36,208 bases of DNA from Thermoplasmata archaeon. GTDB lineage: Archaea > Thermoplasmatota > Thermoplasmata > GCA-020350865. Shown in pieces: positions 7,900 to 16,209 of this stretch. Numbering within the stretch: position 1 is the first letter of the stretch; the number at the start of each line of letters is the position of its first letter. The notes beneath the pieces were generated by a model. It was not told where the DNA came from. It worked only from the letters and a program-made list of their open reading frames with translations, and did no database searches. The stretch lies in contig CP070672.1 in assembly GCA_020351895.1 (NCBI GenBank), forward strand, positions 3,006,738 through 3,042,945. Reading direction: 5' to 3'. The translations under genes were made by a program, and so were the position numbers.

Positions 7900-8937
7900 G
7901 TGGAATACACGGCAAGAGATGATTTGTTAAAACTCATCAAGAAGCTTTCCGATGCTTTTGGTGTCAGTGGAAATGAGGGAGCCATAAGGGAAATAATCAA
8001 AAGACGCATTAAAGCACATGTTGATTCAATTGAAACGGATAAGATAGGGAATCTGATCTGTAAGAAGAATGGAAAGGATAAGGATTCGGCCCTGATACTT
8101 GCTGCACACATGGATGAAATCGGTCTAATGGCCAGGGAAGTGGACAAGCACGGACATATATATTTTTCCAGGGTCGGAGAGCTGAGCAAACAGACGCTTT
8201 TGGGCCAGAAGGTACACATAATGGGAAGAAAGAAGGAGATCCACGGAGTCATCACACACAAGAAACTCCATATCGGGGAGGAAGCAGAAGGATTCCCAGA
8301 AGAAACTGAGTTATATGTGGATACTGGTATAAACATGGATGAACTCGGCTCCATGGGCATTGAAATAGGCACCTACATTGTGCCGGAGAAGAAATTGGAG
8401 ACATTAGGCAGCAATAATATAATCTCGGGTAAGGCTTTAGACGATAGACTCGGTTGTGCAATTCTCATCAAATTGGCAGAGAGTGTAAAGAACCCAAATA
8501 TTGATATATTCTATGTTTTCACTGCCCAGGAGGAGATCGGCATGTATGGTGCTAAAACCTCCATGTACAAAATAGATGCTTCATGTGCAATTGCCGCTGA
8601 TATCTCCTTTGCCACAGATTTTTCGGATTCTGGCATTCAATTGGGCAAAGGTCCTGTAATAACAATAAAAGATAGCGACCTTATCGCAAACCGTAAGTTG
8701 GTGGATTCCTTGGTGGAACTTGCTAAAAAAAGACACATCCCCTATCAGTTGGAAGTAAGTGACATAGGCACAACAGATGCCCTCTACCTTTCCATTAGCA
8801 AAGGGGGCCTACCCGCCACAGCTGTTGGGGTACCCATTCGCAATCCCCATTCCACCATCTCCATTGCCGATCTTACGGATGTGAAGAACTGCATGCGTTT
8901 ATTAAGGGCTTTTTTACAGCACCCACCGTTATTTTGA
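7900..8937 (+). CDS. M42-family metallo-aminopeptidase (TET-type)
   Basis: 345 residues, the normal length for M42 peptidases, which form large tetrahedral cytosolic complexes that trim peptides from the N-terminus using two metal ions. Metal and catalytic residues are in place: H70 and D72 in AAHMDEIG, D181/D182 in KALDDRLG, the catalytic Glu pair E211-E212 in FTAQEEIG, D234 in AADIS, and H317 in IRNPHST. Specificity (aminopeptidase versus deblocking or glutamyl) cannot be told. The start is GTG at 7900 with GGTGGAG and AAGGA upstream. It is a single gene with a TTTTATTAA box about 45 bases before the start. Confidence 0.95.
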   Translation: MEYTARDDLLKLIKKLSDAFGVSGNEGAIREIIKRRIKAHVDSIETDKIGNLICKKNGKDKDSALILAAHMDEIGLMAREVDKHGHIYFSRVGELSKQTLLGQKVHIMGRKKEIHGVITHKKLHIGEEAEGFPEETELYVDTGINMDELGSMGIEIGTYIVPEKKLETLGSNNIISGKALDDRLGCAILIKLAESVKNPNIDIFYVFTAQEEIGMYGAKTSMYKIDASCAIAADISFATDFSDSGIQLGKGPVITIKDSDLIANRKLVDSLVELAKKRHIPYQLEVSDIGTTDALYLSISKGGLPATAVGVPIRNPHSTISIADLTDVKNCMRLLRAFLQHPPLF

Positions 8938-9014
8938 TCTAATTTTTTCTAATGTTTTATTATTCATCCAAACAATCTAAATAGCCTGAATTCCATAAAG
9001 GAGTGGTTTTTCAA

Positions 9015-10796
9015 ATGGCGGGAGAGATAAAGGTTCTTGATGAGAAGGTCATAAGTCAGATAGCTGCAGGTGAGGTCATTGAGAGACCGACCTCAGTGGT
9101 CAAAGAGTTGGTGGAAAACTCAATTGATGCAAAAGCCAACAAGATAATCATCGAAATAGAGGAGGGGGGAAAAAAGTCCATCAAGGTAATCGATGATGGC
9201 ATTGGAATGGGTTCAGAAGATGTAAAGAAGGCCTTCCTTCGCCACTCCACCAGTAAAATCACCACGCTTAGAGATCTGGAATCCATAACCTCCCTTGGAT
9301 TTAGGGGCGAAGCCCTGGCCAGCATCGCTGCAGTTGCTAAGGTCATACTTCGTACTAAACAGAAAACGATAGGCCTAGATTCGGGAACTGAAATTTTCGT
9401 GGAAGGGGCAAAAATAAGGCATGTCAAGGATGTAGCCTGCAATGAAGGGACCACGATTATCGTAAACGACCTCTTCTACAACACCCCGGCAAGGCGAAAA
9501 TATCTCAAAACCACAAGAGCTGAATTGGCCAAAATAACAGATATCGTTACCCGCCAAGCCCTGATTCGTCCCGACATATTTTTTAAATTGGTACACAATG
9601 GCACTGAAATAATCAATGCCCCGAAAGCCTCCTCACTCTTGGACAACATGGTCTACATCTACGGCAAGAATATCACAAGAGAGATGCTGAGGCTCGATTA
9701 TGTTGATCATGACATAAAAATCGAAGGATTCGTTTCAAAACCTGGGGTAACAAGAAAATCTCAATCCCACATTTCCTTATTTATTAATAAGCGGTATATT
9801 GGCTCTAAGCTGCTAACATCAGCCATAAAGGAAGGATACAAAAACCTCATCATGAAGAACAGATACCCCATTGCTTTGGTGTCTATGCAAATACATCCAA
9901 GAAAGATAGACGTGAATGTTCATCCCACAAAACTGGAAATAAGGTTCGAGGATGAGAAAAAGGTTTACAGCGCATTCGTGAAGGCCATTGAAGAGGCTTT
10001 GCAGACCAAATCATTGATACCAGAGTTCGGTGATGCGAAACTTGAAAGCCGTGCCTCTGAAGCCTTAGAACTCACCGAGATTGAAGGCCCCGATATATGG
10101 CATGATACGATCCCCATAATCGAGGCTAAAAGACAGGTCAATATAGATGAATTTGATGTTGGATTTAAGATCGAAGCCCAACCTGACCCTACAACAAAAG
10201 ATGAAAAAACCCATTTGCCGAGAATGTCGTTGGTGGGCCAGATCCTCAACACGTATATTGTGGCACAAAGCGAGGAAAACATATTGATAATAGATCAACA
10301 TGCAGCCCATGAAAGGGTATTATTCGAGAGATTGTCGAAAATTGAAAAGGAAGACAAGAAAAAGTGGCAAGAATTGCTCACTCCAATGGCAATAGAGTTG
10401 AATCCAAAGCAAAAGAATTTTATTACCACAAATTCCGAGATTCTCGATTCCCTTGGCTTCTCGATTGAACATTTTGGTGGTGACACCTATCATGTTAGGG
10501 CGGTACCGGTCGTATTCAGAGAATCTGACGGTGAAGAGGTGGTATATGACATAATAGATGAACTCGTTTCCGTTGGAAAGACAAAACATAAAGATGAACT
10601 CCTTGATAAGGCCATGGCAACTGTAGCCTGTCATAGTGCGATTCGTGGGGGAGAAGAGCTTTCTTTTGCCCAGATGAAAAATTTACTGGAGAGTCTTTAC
10701 AGCACAAAAAATGTGTACAGCTGTCCCCATGGAAGACCTTCAATCCTTTCCATGTCCAAAGGAGAGCTAGAAAAGAGATTCAAGAGAAAATTATAG
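9015..10796 (+). CDS. mutL: DNA mismatch repair protein MutL, endonuclease type
   Basis: 593 residues from the ATG at 9015, chosen because AGGAGTGG lies nine bases upstream; a GTG at 9003 is in frame. The N-terminal GHKL ATPase has KELVENSIDA, DDGIGM, HSTSKI and GFRGEALASI. The middle transducer domain ends with DVNVHPTK. The C-terminal domain carries the endonuclease metal motif DQHAAHERVLFE (D427 onward), ACHSAIRGG (about 538) and CPHGRPS (about 570). It is thus the nicking MutL found in bacteria without methyl-directed repair, and in PMS2. No mutS lies in this window. MutL is patchy in archaea and is generally thought to have come from bacteria. Confidence 0.97.
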   Translation: MAGEIKVLDEKVISQIAAGEVIERPTSVVKELVENSIDAKANKIIIEIEEGGKKSIKVIDDGIGMGSEDVKKAFLRHSTSKITTLRDLESITSLGFRGEALASIAAVAKVILRTKQKTIGLDSGTEIFVEGAKIRHVKDVACNEGTTIIVNDLFYNTPARRKYLKTTRAELAKITDIVTRQALIRPDIFFKLVHNGTEIINAPKASSLLDNMVYIYGKNITREMLRLDYVDHDIKIEGFVSKPGVTRKSQSHISLFINKRYIGSKLLTSAIKEGYKNLIMKNRYPIALVSMQIHPRKIDVNVHPTKLEIRFEDEKKVYSAFVKAIEEALQTKSLIPEFGDAKLESRASEALELTEIEGPDIWHDTIPIIEAKRQVNIDEFDVGFKIEAQPDPTTKDEKTHLPRMSLVGQILNTYIVAQSEENILIIDQHAAHERVLFERLSKIEKEDKKKWQELLTPMAIELNPKQKNFITTNSEILDSLGFSIEHFGGDTYHVRAVPVVFRESDGEEVVYDIIDELVSVGKTKHKDELLDKAMATVACHSAIRGGEELSFAQMKNLLESLYSTKNVYSCPHGRPSILSMSKGELEKRFKRKL

Positions 10797-10848
10797 ATTT
10801 GGTGCCTAGGTAGGAAAACCTTGGGAGGGAGATATTTCGGCACCAAAT
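10797..10848. terminator. Long inverted repeat between convergent genes (mutL end)
   Basis: ATTTGGTGCC (10797-10806) and GGCACCAAAT (10839-10848) are perfect 10-base reverse complements separated by 32 bases. Inside, AGGT (10808-10811) and ACCT (10818-10821) can make a further small helix. The element starts right after the mutL stop codon and lies before the stop of the convergent PH-domain gene, so it could serve as a transcript 3' structure on both strands. There is no long U-run after it, so a classic archaeal terminator is not shown; a structured RNA is an alternative. Confidence 0.5.
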
Positions 10849-10854
10849 CCGCCC

Positions 10855-11391
10855 TTAAATGCCGTTATTCTTAGCAGTCACCACCCTTTTGAGAATGATG
10901 TCCCGAAGGAGCTTTGGATTGCTGATTCCCTGGAGTCTTCCTCTCAGGATGTTTCCACCCCAGCCTGCGGTTTGAATGAAAATCGTGGCAATCCCGAACA
11001 TCCTCTCCAGAGGTCCACGATAGATGTCAACATTCTGAACCCTGTTAAATGGTATGGTCTGGCTCTGCTTGAAGAGAATACCTCTGTTGATTATCAGAGA
11101 CTCGGATCGGACAAGGAAAGTGATGTTGTCATAGGTCTTGTTTATCAGAATTATGGCAATGGATGCCGCCACCGTGATTATAATGGCCAGGATCAAGAAC
11201 AGAACTGCAAATAACTCTATACCCCCATAAAGCAAAGCAATCATAATAAAAGGAAACAGGAAGAACAATAGAAATAACATTACACCAGTCATATTTGTCG
11301 TTAACCAGTATTTCTTTACATTTGGATGCAAGTGATCTGGAATATCGTCAGTTAGTATTTCTTCTTCAGTTTTATTGGATTCGGTTATCAT
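10855..11391 (-). CDS. Membrane protein with bacterial-type PH domain (YdbS-like)
   Basis: 178 residues from the ATG at 11391; GTG two codons earlier is also possible. AGGTGAT lies close upstream. A hydrophilic acidic N-terminus is followed by two transmembrane helices (VMLFLLFFLFPFIMIALLYGG and LFAVLFLILAIIITVAASIAI). The C-terminal half is a bPH_2-type PH domain with the typical stretch IPFNRVQNVDIYRGPLERMFGIATI and FIQTAGW. Proteins of this kind sit in the cytoplasmic membrane; their precise role is unknown. A TATA-like TTTAAATATTAAT lies upstream (about 11415-11427, minus strand). Confidence 0.85.
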   Translation of the reverse strand: MITESNKTEEEILTDDIPDHLHPNVKKYWLTTNMTGVMLFLLFFLFPFIMIALLYGGIELFAVLFLILAIIITVAASIAIILINKTYDNITFLVRSESLIINRGILFKQSQTIPFNRVQNVDIYRGPLERMFGIATIFIQTAGWGGNILRGRLQGISNPKLLRDIILKRVVTAKNNGI

Positions 11392-11527
11392 TATCACCTA
11401 CTTTTTCTCATGCTAATTAATATTTAAAAAAACATTAGATAAGGATTATGGGGGATATCCCTGGGTCTTCCCTTGAATATCAATTCCAATTAGAAAAGGT
11501 CAAAACTTATTTCTGGAAATATAATTT

Positions 11528-13030
11528 TCATTCGGTCCCGTCTTCAGAAGGTTGCTCTTCTGAGCCGTCAGAAAAGTCCACTGCCCCGAAATAGATCTCC
11601 GAGCTTCCGCTCTCAGGTGTCCCATCCCTTGTATCACACCATACGGCGTATGCAGCTGTGTTGGTGGCACATATGCCTATGTAATCCCCGATGAACGGGT
11701 GGGGGGCATTATTGCCGTCAAAGGATTCATCCGACATATTCATATTGACTGTAAAATTCTCGCCCCCATTTTTTGATATCGCATAATAGGCCCAAATAAG
11801 TGTGTTGTTTTCATCGTCTCTCCTGTCATAGAAAACCATATGTACCCAACCCTGAGGAGATACAGCAACTGCAGAAAAGAACTGATCATGGCCGTTTCCT
11901 TCCTCATCATTATTGACCCTGACTGGCTCGCTCCATGTCTGGCCGTTATCCCAACTGTAAATCAGGAGGATATCGGCATCACCGTATCTGTAATCGTTCC
12001 AGGTTATGTAGAGGTAGCCGCTGGTATTGGTGTCGCTCAAGTCCACGGCTGACATAAGGAGTGTGGGAGTTCGGTAATCCCCATTTTCAAGGGCATATGG
12101 TATGGGATTGACATCGGCAATGGATTGGGGAGTGGAAAAGGATTGACCCTCATTTGTTGAGTATGTATAGCGCACCTGTCCCTGATTGAAATCTATCCAT
12201 GATATATGAACCCTGCCATCTGGTGTAACCTGTATGGTAGAACCCTGCGAACCGACTTCAAGAGCCTGATATTCCGATATGACCATGGGGGGTAGACTGT
12301 AGCTATTTCCATTATCAGTTGATCGGGAGAATAGAACAGTGGCCAATGAATATAAGGTAAAGACCACCCAGACAACATATACATTCCCATTGTTCATATC
12401 CACTGCCATCCATTCCTTGTCATGAAAGGAGATGGGGGCCTGCATTGCCGCAGCAAGTATATTTATCTGATTGAAGGTTTTCCCACCATCTGTTGATTTG
12501 GCAACGAAAATCCCATCATCAGGGCCGGGTGTCCAGCCGGTAATAGGATTCGCAGGATTGGTAGGCCGTTTGAAACAAATTCCCGAGATAAATACATTGC
12601 TGTCACTGTCAAAACATACAACGGGATCACCCGCAGCCTTGAATAAACTGAGCGGGGACAAAATGTCGTCTTCTCTATATCCTGGTATCAGATCCCTCTC
12701 CCATGTCTCTCCTCCATCCCAGGACACATAATATCCAACCCAGGCATCCTTATTAGGCTGGCTGTAGTCGTTGCCAGCAGCCACAATGTGCATGGGATCG
12801 TTTGGATCCACTGCAATGGCAGGTTCGTTGTTTGGCTCTGGAACTGTGGTAACCTGCACATTCTTTCTTGCCCTCAGAACGAATCCCTTTTCCTCGAACT
12901 TCTCTCTTATTTCTGGAGGCTCGTAGAAGGCTAATGAGGCTGCAAGGGTTGCCCCTAACATTATTAGAAGTACTATCAAGGCAATTATCTTTCTGTCCCT
13001 TGGAATTGAGGACTCGGCATTGGTATCCAT
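11528..13030 (-). CDS. Exported BNR/Asp-box beta-propeller protein (sialidase fold)
   Basis: 500 residues. A short N-terminus with RDRK is followed by one hydrophobic helix (IIALIVLLIMLGATLAASLA), a signal anchor or signal peptide. The remainder is extracellular and has six Asp-box motifs S-x-D-x-G-x-T/S-aromatic: SWDGGETW (103-110), STDGGKTF (179), STDNGNSY (237), STNEGQSF (291), SWDNGQTW (359) and SKNGGENF (419). This indicates a six-bladed propeller. I see no FRIP/YRIP motif and no convincing arginine triad, so sialidase activity is not supported and a carbohydrate- or protein-binding role is equally likely. The tail is Ser/Glu-rich. A TATA box centred about 26 bases upstream of the ATG suggests a leaderless mRNA. 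It is divergent from the subtilase gene. Confidence 0.85.
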   Translation of the reverse strand: MDTNAESSIPRDRKIIALIVLLIMLGATLAASLAFYEPPEIREKFEEKGFVLRARKNVQVTTVPEPNNEPAIAVDPNDPMHIVAAGNDYSQPNKDAWVGYYVSWDGGETWERDLIPGYREDDILSPLSLFKAAGDPVVCFDSDSNVFISGICFKRPTNPANPITGWTPGPDDGIFVAKSTDGGKTFNQINILAAAMQAPISFHDKEWMAVDMNNGNVYVVWVVFTLYSLATVLFSRSTDNGNSYSLPPMVISEYQALEVGSQGSTIQVTPDGRVHISWIDFNQGQVRYTYSTNEGQSFSTPQSIADVNPIPYALENGDYRTPTLLMSAVDLSDTNTSGYLYITWNDYRYGDADILLIYSWDNGQTWSEPVRVNNDEEGNGHDQFFSAVAVSPQGWVHMVFYDRRDDENNTLIWAYYAISKNGGENFTVNMNMSDESFDGNNAPHPFIGDYIGICATNTAAYAVWCDTRDGTPESGSSEIYFGAVDFSDGSEEQPSEDGTE

Positions 13031-13051
13031 ATGATTGAATATTGTTATTGG

Positions 13052-13070
13052 TATATTTAATATTTATTTA
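13052..13070. promoter_or_regulatory. Shared TATA-rich core of a divergent leaderless promoter pair
   Basis: Only 63 bases separate the starts of the propeller and subtilase genes. The AT-rich core TATATTTAATATTTATTTA lies in the middle. Its left half is about 26 bases from the leftward ATG and its right half about 30 bases from the rightward ATG at 13094. Neither start has a Shine-Dalgarno motif, so both transcripts are probably leaderless and the two promoters nearly overlap. Confidence 0.55.
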
Positions 13071-13093
13071 GAACCACAAAAAAGTATATATCC

Positions 13094-15085
13094 ATGGAAG
13101 AGAATCTTATCCACATGGCTAAAGCGAGAAAAGCTTCGGTTCTATTATGTATCACCATGCTAGTTATTTTACCAATTGTGGATCTAGGTGCCTCTTCAAA
13201 TAATCCACCTGCATTACCAGATCTATCCAATCTAACCTCGGTTCTCTCAAGGAAACTCCCTGAGCATCAATTACCATGGTGGGAACGTACAGCTTTGGAT
13301 TTGAATAGAAATAAAATCCATGATTCCTTGGATTTGCAAGTGGAAGAGGATCAAGAACAAGATGTGGATGTGTATCTGGATTACGAAGAAGGACCTTCTC
13401 TTGAAGATATTTATATCTTAGAAGAAATGGACTTGGAAATTTCATACATTCTGCAAATAGGAAATGCTATCGGTCTTTCAAATGTTCCCCTCTATATGAT
13501 CCCTTCCCTTGCCGATTTAGATGGTGTGGTCATGGTGGAGCCAAAAGGGACCATAAGATTCTACTCTGATATCGCCACACCCACTGTTAAAGCCAAAGAA
13601 TCTGAGCTGTATTCACCAAACACGGCATGGGAGCTGGGTTACACTGGATACGGTGGAGTAATTGCCATTATGGATACAGGGGTGGACAATGGTCACCCCA
13701 GCTTCAGTGATAAATGGGTAGGAGGGGCGGATTTCACAAAGCCTGAGACATTCTTTACTCCAAGGGATGGAACCTATGATGCGGATGATGTTCAGGGCCA
13801 TGGGACAACCTGTGCAGGGATAGCCATGGGGACGGGAGCTCCGGATGGAGTTTACCAGGGAACATCACCGGATGCGAAGCTTGTGGACCTCAGAATCGGT
13901 ACTATAATGGGGGCTTCACCTGGTGAAGGGCCGGAGTCGGTTTATGATGCAGCACTCGAGGCCACTGAATGGGCCATAGAACACCATGCCGATCAATGGG
14001 CAGGACAGCCTGAAGAATACCACGGAATAGATGCCCTCTCGTTATCTTGGGGTATTCCGTACGAGGGATCCTCCGACGGCTCGGATCTTTACTCACAGAC
14101 ACTCAACAGGCTTGTAGATGTAGGAGTGTTGGCTGTTGTTGCGGCTGGAAACGACGGACCCGATAATGATGGTTTCACTGGAATGGGTGCAGCAGACAAT
14201 GTGATTACAGTTGCAGCCACAGATGATCTTGATACCATCGATAGAAGCGATGATATTATAGCAGAATATTCCTCCCGAGGCCCCAGATGGGACGATGGCG
14301 ACGGAAATCCATACGATGAGCTCAAGCCAGATGTTGCATCTCCCGGAACAGGTATCACTAACGCCGAGTATGATAGATACGGAGATGGCTCTGGTAACGG
14401 TTATGGTCCAAGGGGAAGCGGCACATCATATGCCGCTCCAAATGTCGTAGGTGTTGTGGCTTTGATCCTGGAGGCAAATCCGGATTTGACCCCGGATCTG
14501 GTCAAAGAAATCCTTCATTTCACATCCGAAAGGAAGGGTAATGCAACTTTTCCTGAGCTTGACCCTTTTTGGAATAGGGACTTCGGTTATGGGATCGTGG
14601 ACTCATACGAGGCTGTTAGGGTTGCCGAGAAAATAGTGGATGTGGAAGTAATCGATGTGAATCTTCAGTGTTTCATCATGGAGATCAGTAACACCTCATC
14701 ACGGTATGTAGACATATCTGGCATAGCGTGGTCTCAAAACGGTGAAGTTGAAGTCGTGGAGATAAGAATTGATGATGGAGAATGGGTGGAGGCAAAGGAT
14801 ATGTCCAACGGTACCTGGTCCAAATGGACATATCGATTGAATCAGGCAAAATTAGGCAAGGGCAACCATACATTCGAGGCAAGGGCAGTGGCAGGCGATA
14901 AGTATTCACTGCAGGATGAGGAGAGTGTGCTTGTTGCCAAGACTTGGAAGGGGGATGAATCTGAGTTTGCATGCCTGCCGGGATTAGTCATACTTATCCT
15001 GGTTGCGGGAGTCGCAGGATACCTCTTATTCTTCAAGGGCCGAAAAAATGAACCCGAAAATAAGGGCACCGAAGAAATTCTGTGA
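13094..15085 (+). CDS. Surface-anchored subtilisin-like serine protease (S8)
   Basis: 663 residues. The signal peptide SVLLCITMLVILPIVDLGAS is followed by a propeptide-like region to about residue 165. The S8 catalytic domain has Asp194 in IMDTGVD, His236 in GHGTTCAG, the oxyanion Asn353 in AAGNDGP, and Ser445 in GSGTSYAAP, so all catalytic residues are present. After the protease domain (to about 520) comes a beta-sandwich-like region with a chitobiase/Ig flavour (EIRIDDGEWVEAKD ... NHTFEARAV). A C-terminal membrane helix (LPGLVILILVAGVAGYLLFF) and a short charged tail anchor it on the outer face. It probably degrades extracellular protein. A second ATG at 13115 is possible. It is divergent from the Asp-box propeller gene, with which it may be co-regulated. 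Confidence 0.95.
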   Translation: MEENLIHMAKARKASVLLCITMLVILPIVDLGASSNNPPALPDLSNLTSVLSRKLPEHQLPWWERTALDLNRNKIHDSLDLQVEEDQEQDVDVYLDYEEGPSLEDIYILEEMDLEISYILQIGNAIGLSNVPLYMIPSLADLDGVVMVEPKGTIRFYSDIATPTVKAKESELYSPNTAWELGYTGYGGVIAIMDTGVDNGHPSFSDKWVGGADFTKPETFFTPRDGTYDADDVQGHGTTCAGIAMGTGAPDGVYQGTSPDAKLVDLRIGTIMGASPGEGPESVYDAALEATEWAIEHHADQWAGQPEEYHGIDALSLSWGIPYEGSSDGSDLYSQTLNRLVDVGVLAVVAAGNDGPDNDGFTGMGAADNVITVAATDDLDTIDRSDDIIAEYSSRGPRWDDGDGNPYDELKPDVASPGTGITNAEYDRYGDGSGNGYGPRGSGTSYAAPNVVGVVALILEANPDLTPDLVKEILHFTSERKGNATFPELDPFWNRDFGYGIVDSYEAVRVAEKIVDVEVIDVNLQCFIMEISNTSSRYVDISGIAWSQNGEVEVVEIRIDDGEWVEAKDMSNGTWSKWTYRLNQAKLGKGNHTFEARAVAGDKYSLQDEESVLVAKTWKGDESEFACLPGLVILILVAGVAGYLLFFKGRKNEPENKGTEEIL

Positions 15086-15170
15086 GGAAACCTGATTATT
15101 GTTGGGGAATATTTTTATAATTTTTAAAATCTAAGAGATGTAAATGCTCGTTTTCCAATGATCTAAATAT

Positions 15171-15647
15171 CTAAACAATGTGTTCTGAGATGTCCTCGAT
15201 CTCCCTCTCACAATACCAACATTTCAGTTTTGGAGGATCCTTTGATATCACCTTGAACTTGCTTTCCACAGGCTCCTCACGGTTTGTAATGCAATTTAGA
15301 TTTGCACATTTCACGATGCCCAAGACGATCTCTGGTAGCATTACCCTGTGCTTTTCTGCTACATTGTAATTCCTGATGATATTGATGGTTGCAAAGGGTG
15401 CAATCAATGCTATTTTGTCCACTTCCTTTGCATCAAGCTCCCTATCCTCTATCTTTACAACATCCTTCCACCCCGCCTTACCGCTTTTTACATGCATCAA
15501 AACACTAACCGTGGAATTTACCCCTCCTTCGGTTATACCAAGTATGTTAAGCACCTTGAGGGCCATATTGCAGGTTATATGGTCTATTACGGTCCCGTTT
15601 TTTATGGGTGTGACCTTGAACTCCTTTACCTCTTTTACGTCATCCAT
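15171..15647 (-). CDS. pyrI: Aspartate carbamoyltransferase regulatory chain
   Basis: 158 residues, the usual PyrI size. The N-terminal allosteric domain has VTPIKNGTVIDHI and LKVLNILG (nucleotide-binding). The C-terminal zinc domain has C114-x4-C119 in KCANLNC and C143-x2-C146 in KCWYC, which hold the zinc that contacts the catalytic chain. The CTP/ATP-responsive R chain assembles with PyrB in the cytosol for the second step of pyrimidine synthesis. The ATG at 15647 has GGTGG upstream, overlapping the end of the nitroreductase gene. It is separated from pyrB by that gene, which is unusual, since pyrB and pyrI are normally adjacent. Confidence 0.97.
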   Translation of the reverse strand: MDDVKEVKEFKVTPIKNGTVIDHITCNMALKVLNILGITEGGVNSTVSVLMHVKSGKAGWKDVVKIEDRELDAKEVDKIALIAPFATINIIRNYNVAEKHRVMLPEIVLGIVKCANLNCITNREEPVESKFKVISKDPPKLKCWYCEREIEDISEHIV

Positions 15648-15651
15648 GCTT

Positions 15652-16209
15652 CTACCACCTCTCGAAATGAACTTTATCTTTTATGTTACTTTTGGGTCTT
15701 GGTTTTGGCATTGTCTTGGGGTATCCCAATGCCACAATTGACGCGATTTCACACTGCTTTGGCATATTGAGAATCCTTTTAATCTCGTTGCTGTGCTTTT
15801 TCAGGGCAACCGGAGCCCCTAACCAAACAGCACCTAAGCCCTGGGCATGGGCTGCCAATAGAATGTTTTGTGTTGCTGCGGAACCATCATGCTTCCAGAA
15901 TATCGGGCTCTTCTTCGTATTACAGGCTATAACTATGTAAAGCGGTGCTTTTGCTATCATTTCGAATCGCTTTTTGGTATCCTTCAGTTTCCTTTTTTTT
16001 CTTTCGTATAAGCTTCTTGCACCGAGATAACCTATCCTATCCTTAACCTCTTGATCTTTTATAAGGATGAATTCCCAAGGCTGCGTATTGGAAGAAGATG
16101 GCGCCCTCACTGCACAATCTATTATATTAATTATCTTGTCAGGAGGTATATCCTTTTCAATGAAATTGCGCACGCTTCTTCGGGTTAAAATGGCCTCTTT
16201 CGCTTCCAC
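15652..16209 (-). CDS. Nitroreductase-family FMN oxidoreductase
   Basis: 185 residues, one nitroreductase domain. Marks are the FMN-binding TRRSVRNF (9-16), APSSSNTQPWEF (36-47), AATQNILLAAHAQGLGAVWLG (central helix and substrate loop), and IVALGYPKTMPKPRP near the end. The substrate is unknown; family members reduce nitro compounds, quinones and enones, or act in cofactor synthesis. The GTG start overlaps the pyrB stop by one base (TAGTG) with GGTGG seven bases upstream, and the stop is four bases before pyrI. It is therefore translationally coupled within the pyrimidine operon. It may supply an oxidoreductase step or simply be a passenger. Confidence 0.92.
   Translation of the reverse strand: MEAKEAILTRRSVRNFIEKDIPPDKIINIIDCAVRAPSSSNTQPWEFILIKDQEVKDRIGYLGARSLYERKKRKLKDTKKRFEMIAKAPLYIVIACNTKKSPIFWKHDGSAATQNILLAAHAQGLGAVWLGAPVALKKHSNEIKRILNMPKQCEIASIVALGYPKTMPKPRPKSNIKDKVHFERW

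Noticed and set aside
8252..8461. Minus-strand ORF inside the M42 gene
   Set aside because: It lies wholly inside a strongly supported gene and has no recognisable protein features.
11528..13030. Naming the Asp-box protein a sialidase
   Set aside because: Asp boxes occur in many propellers; no FRIP-type motif or arginine triad was seen.
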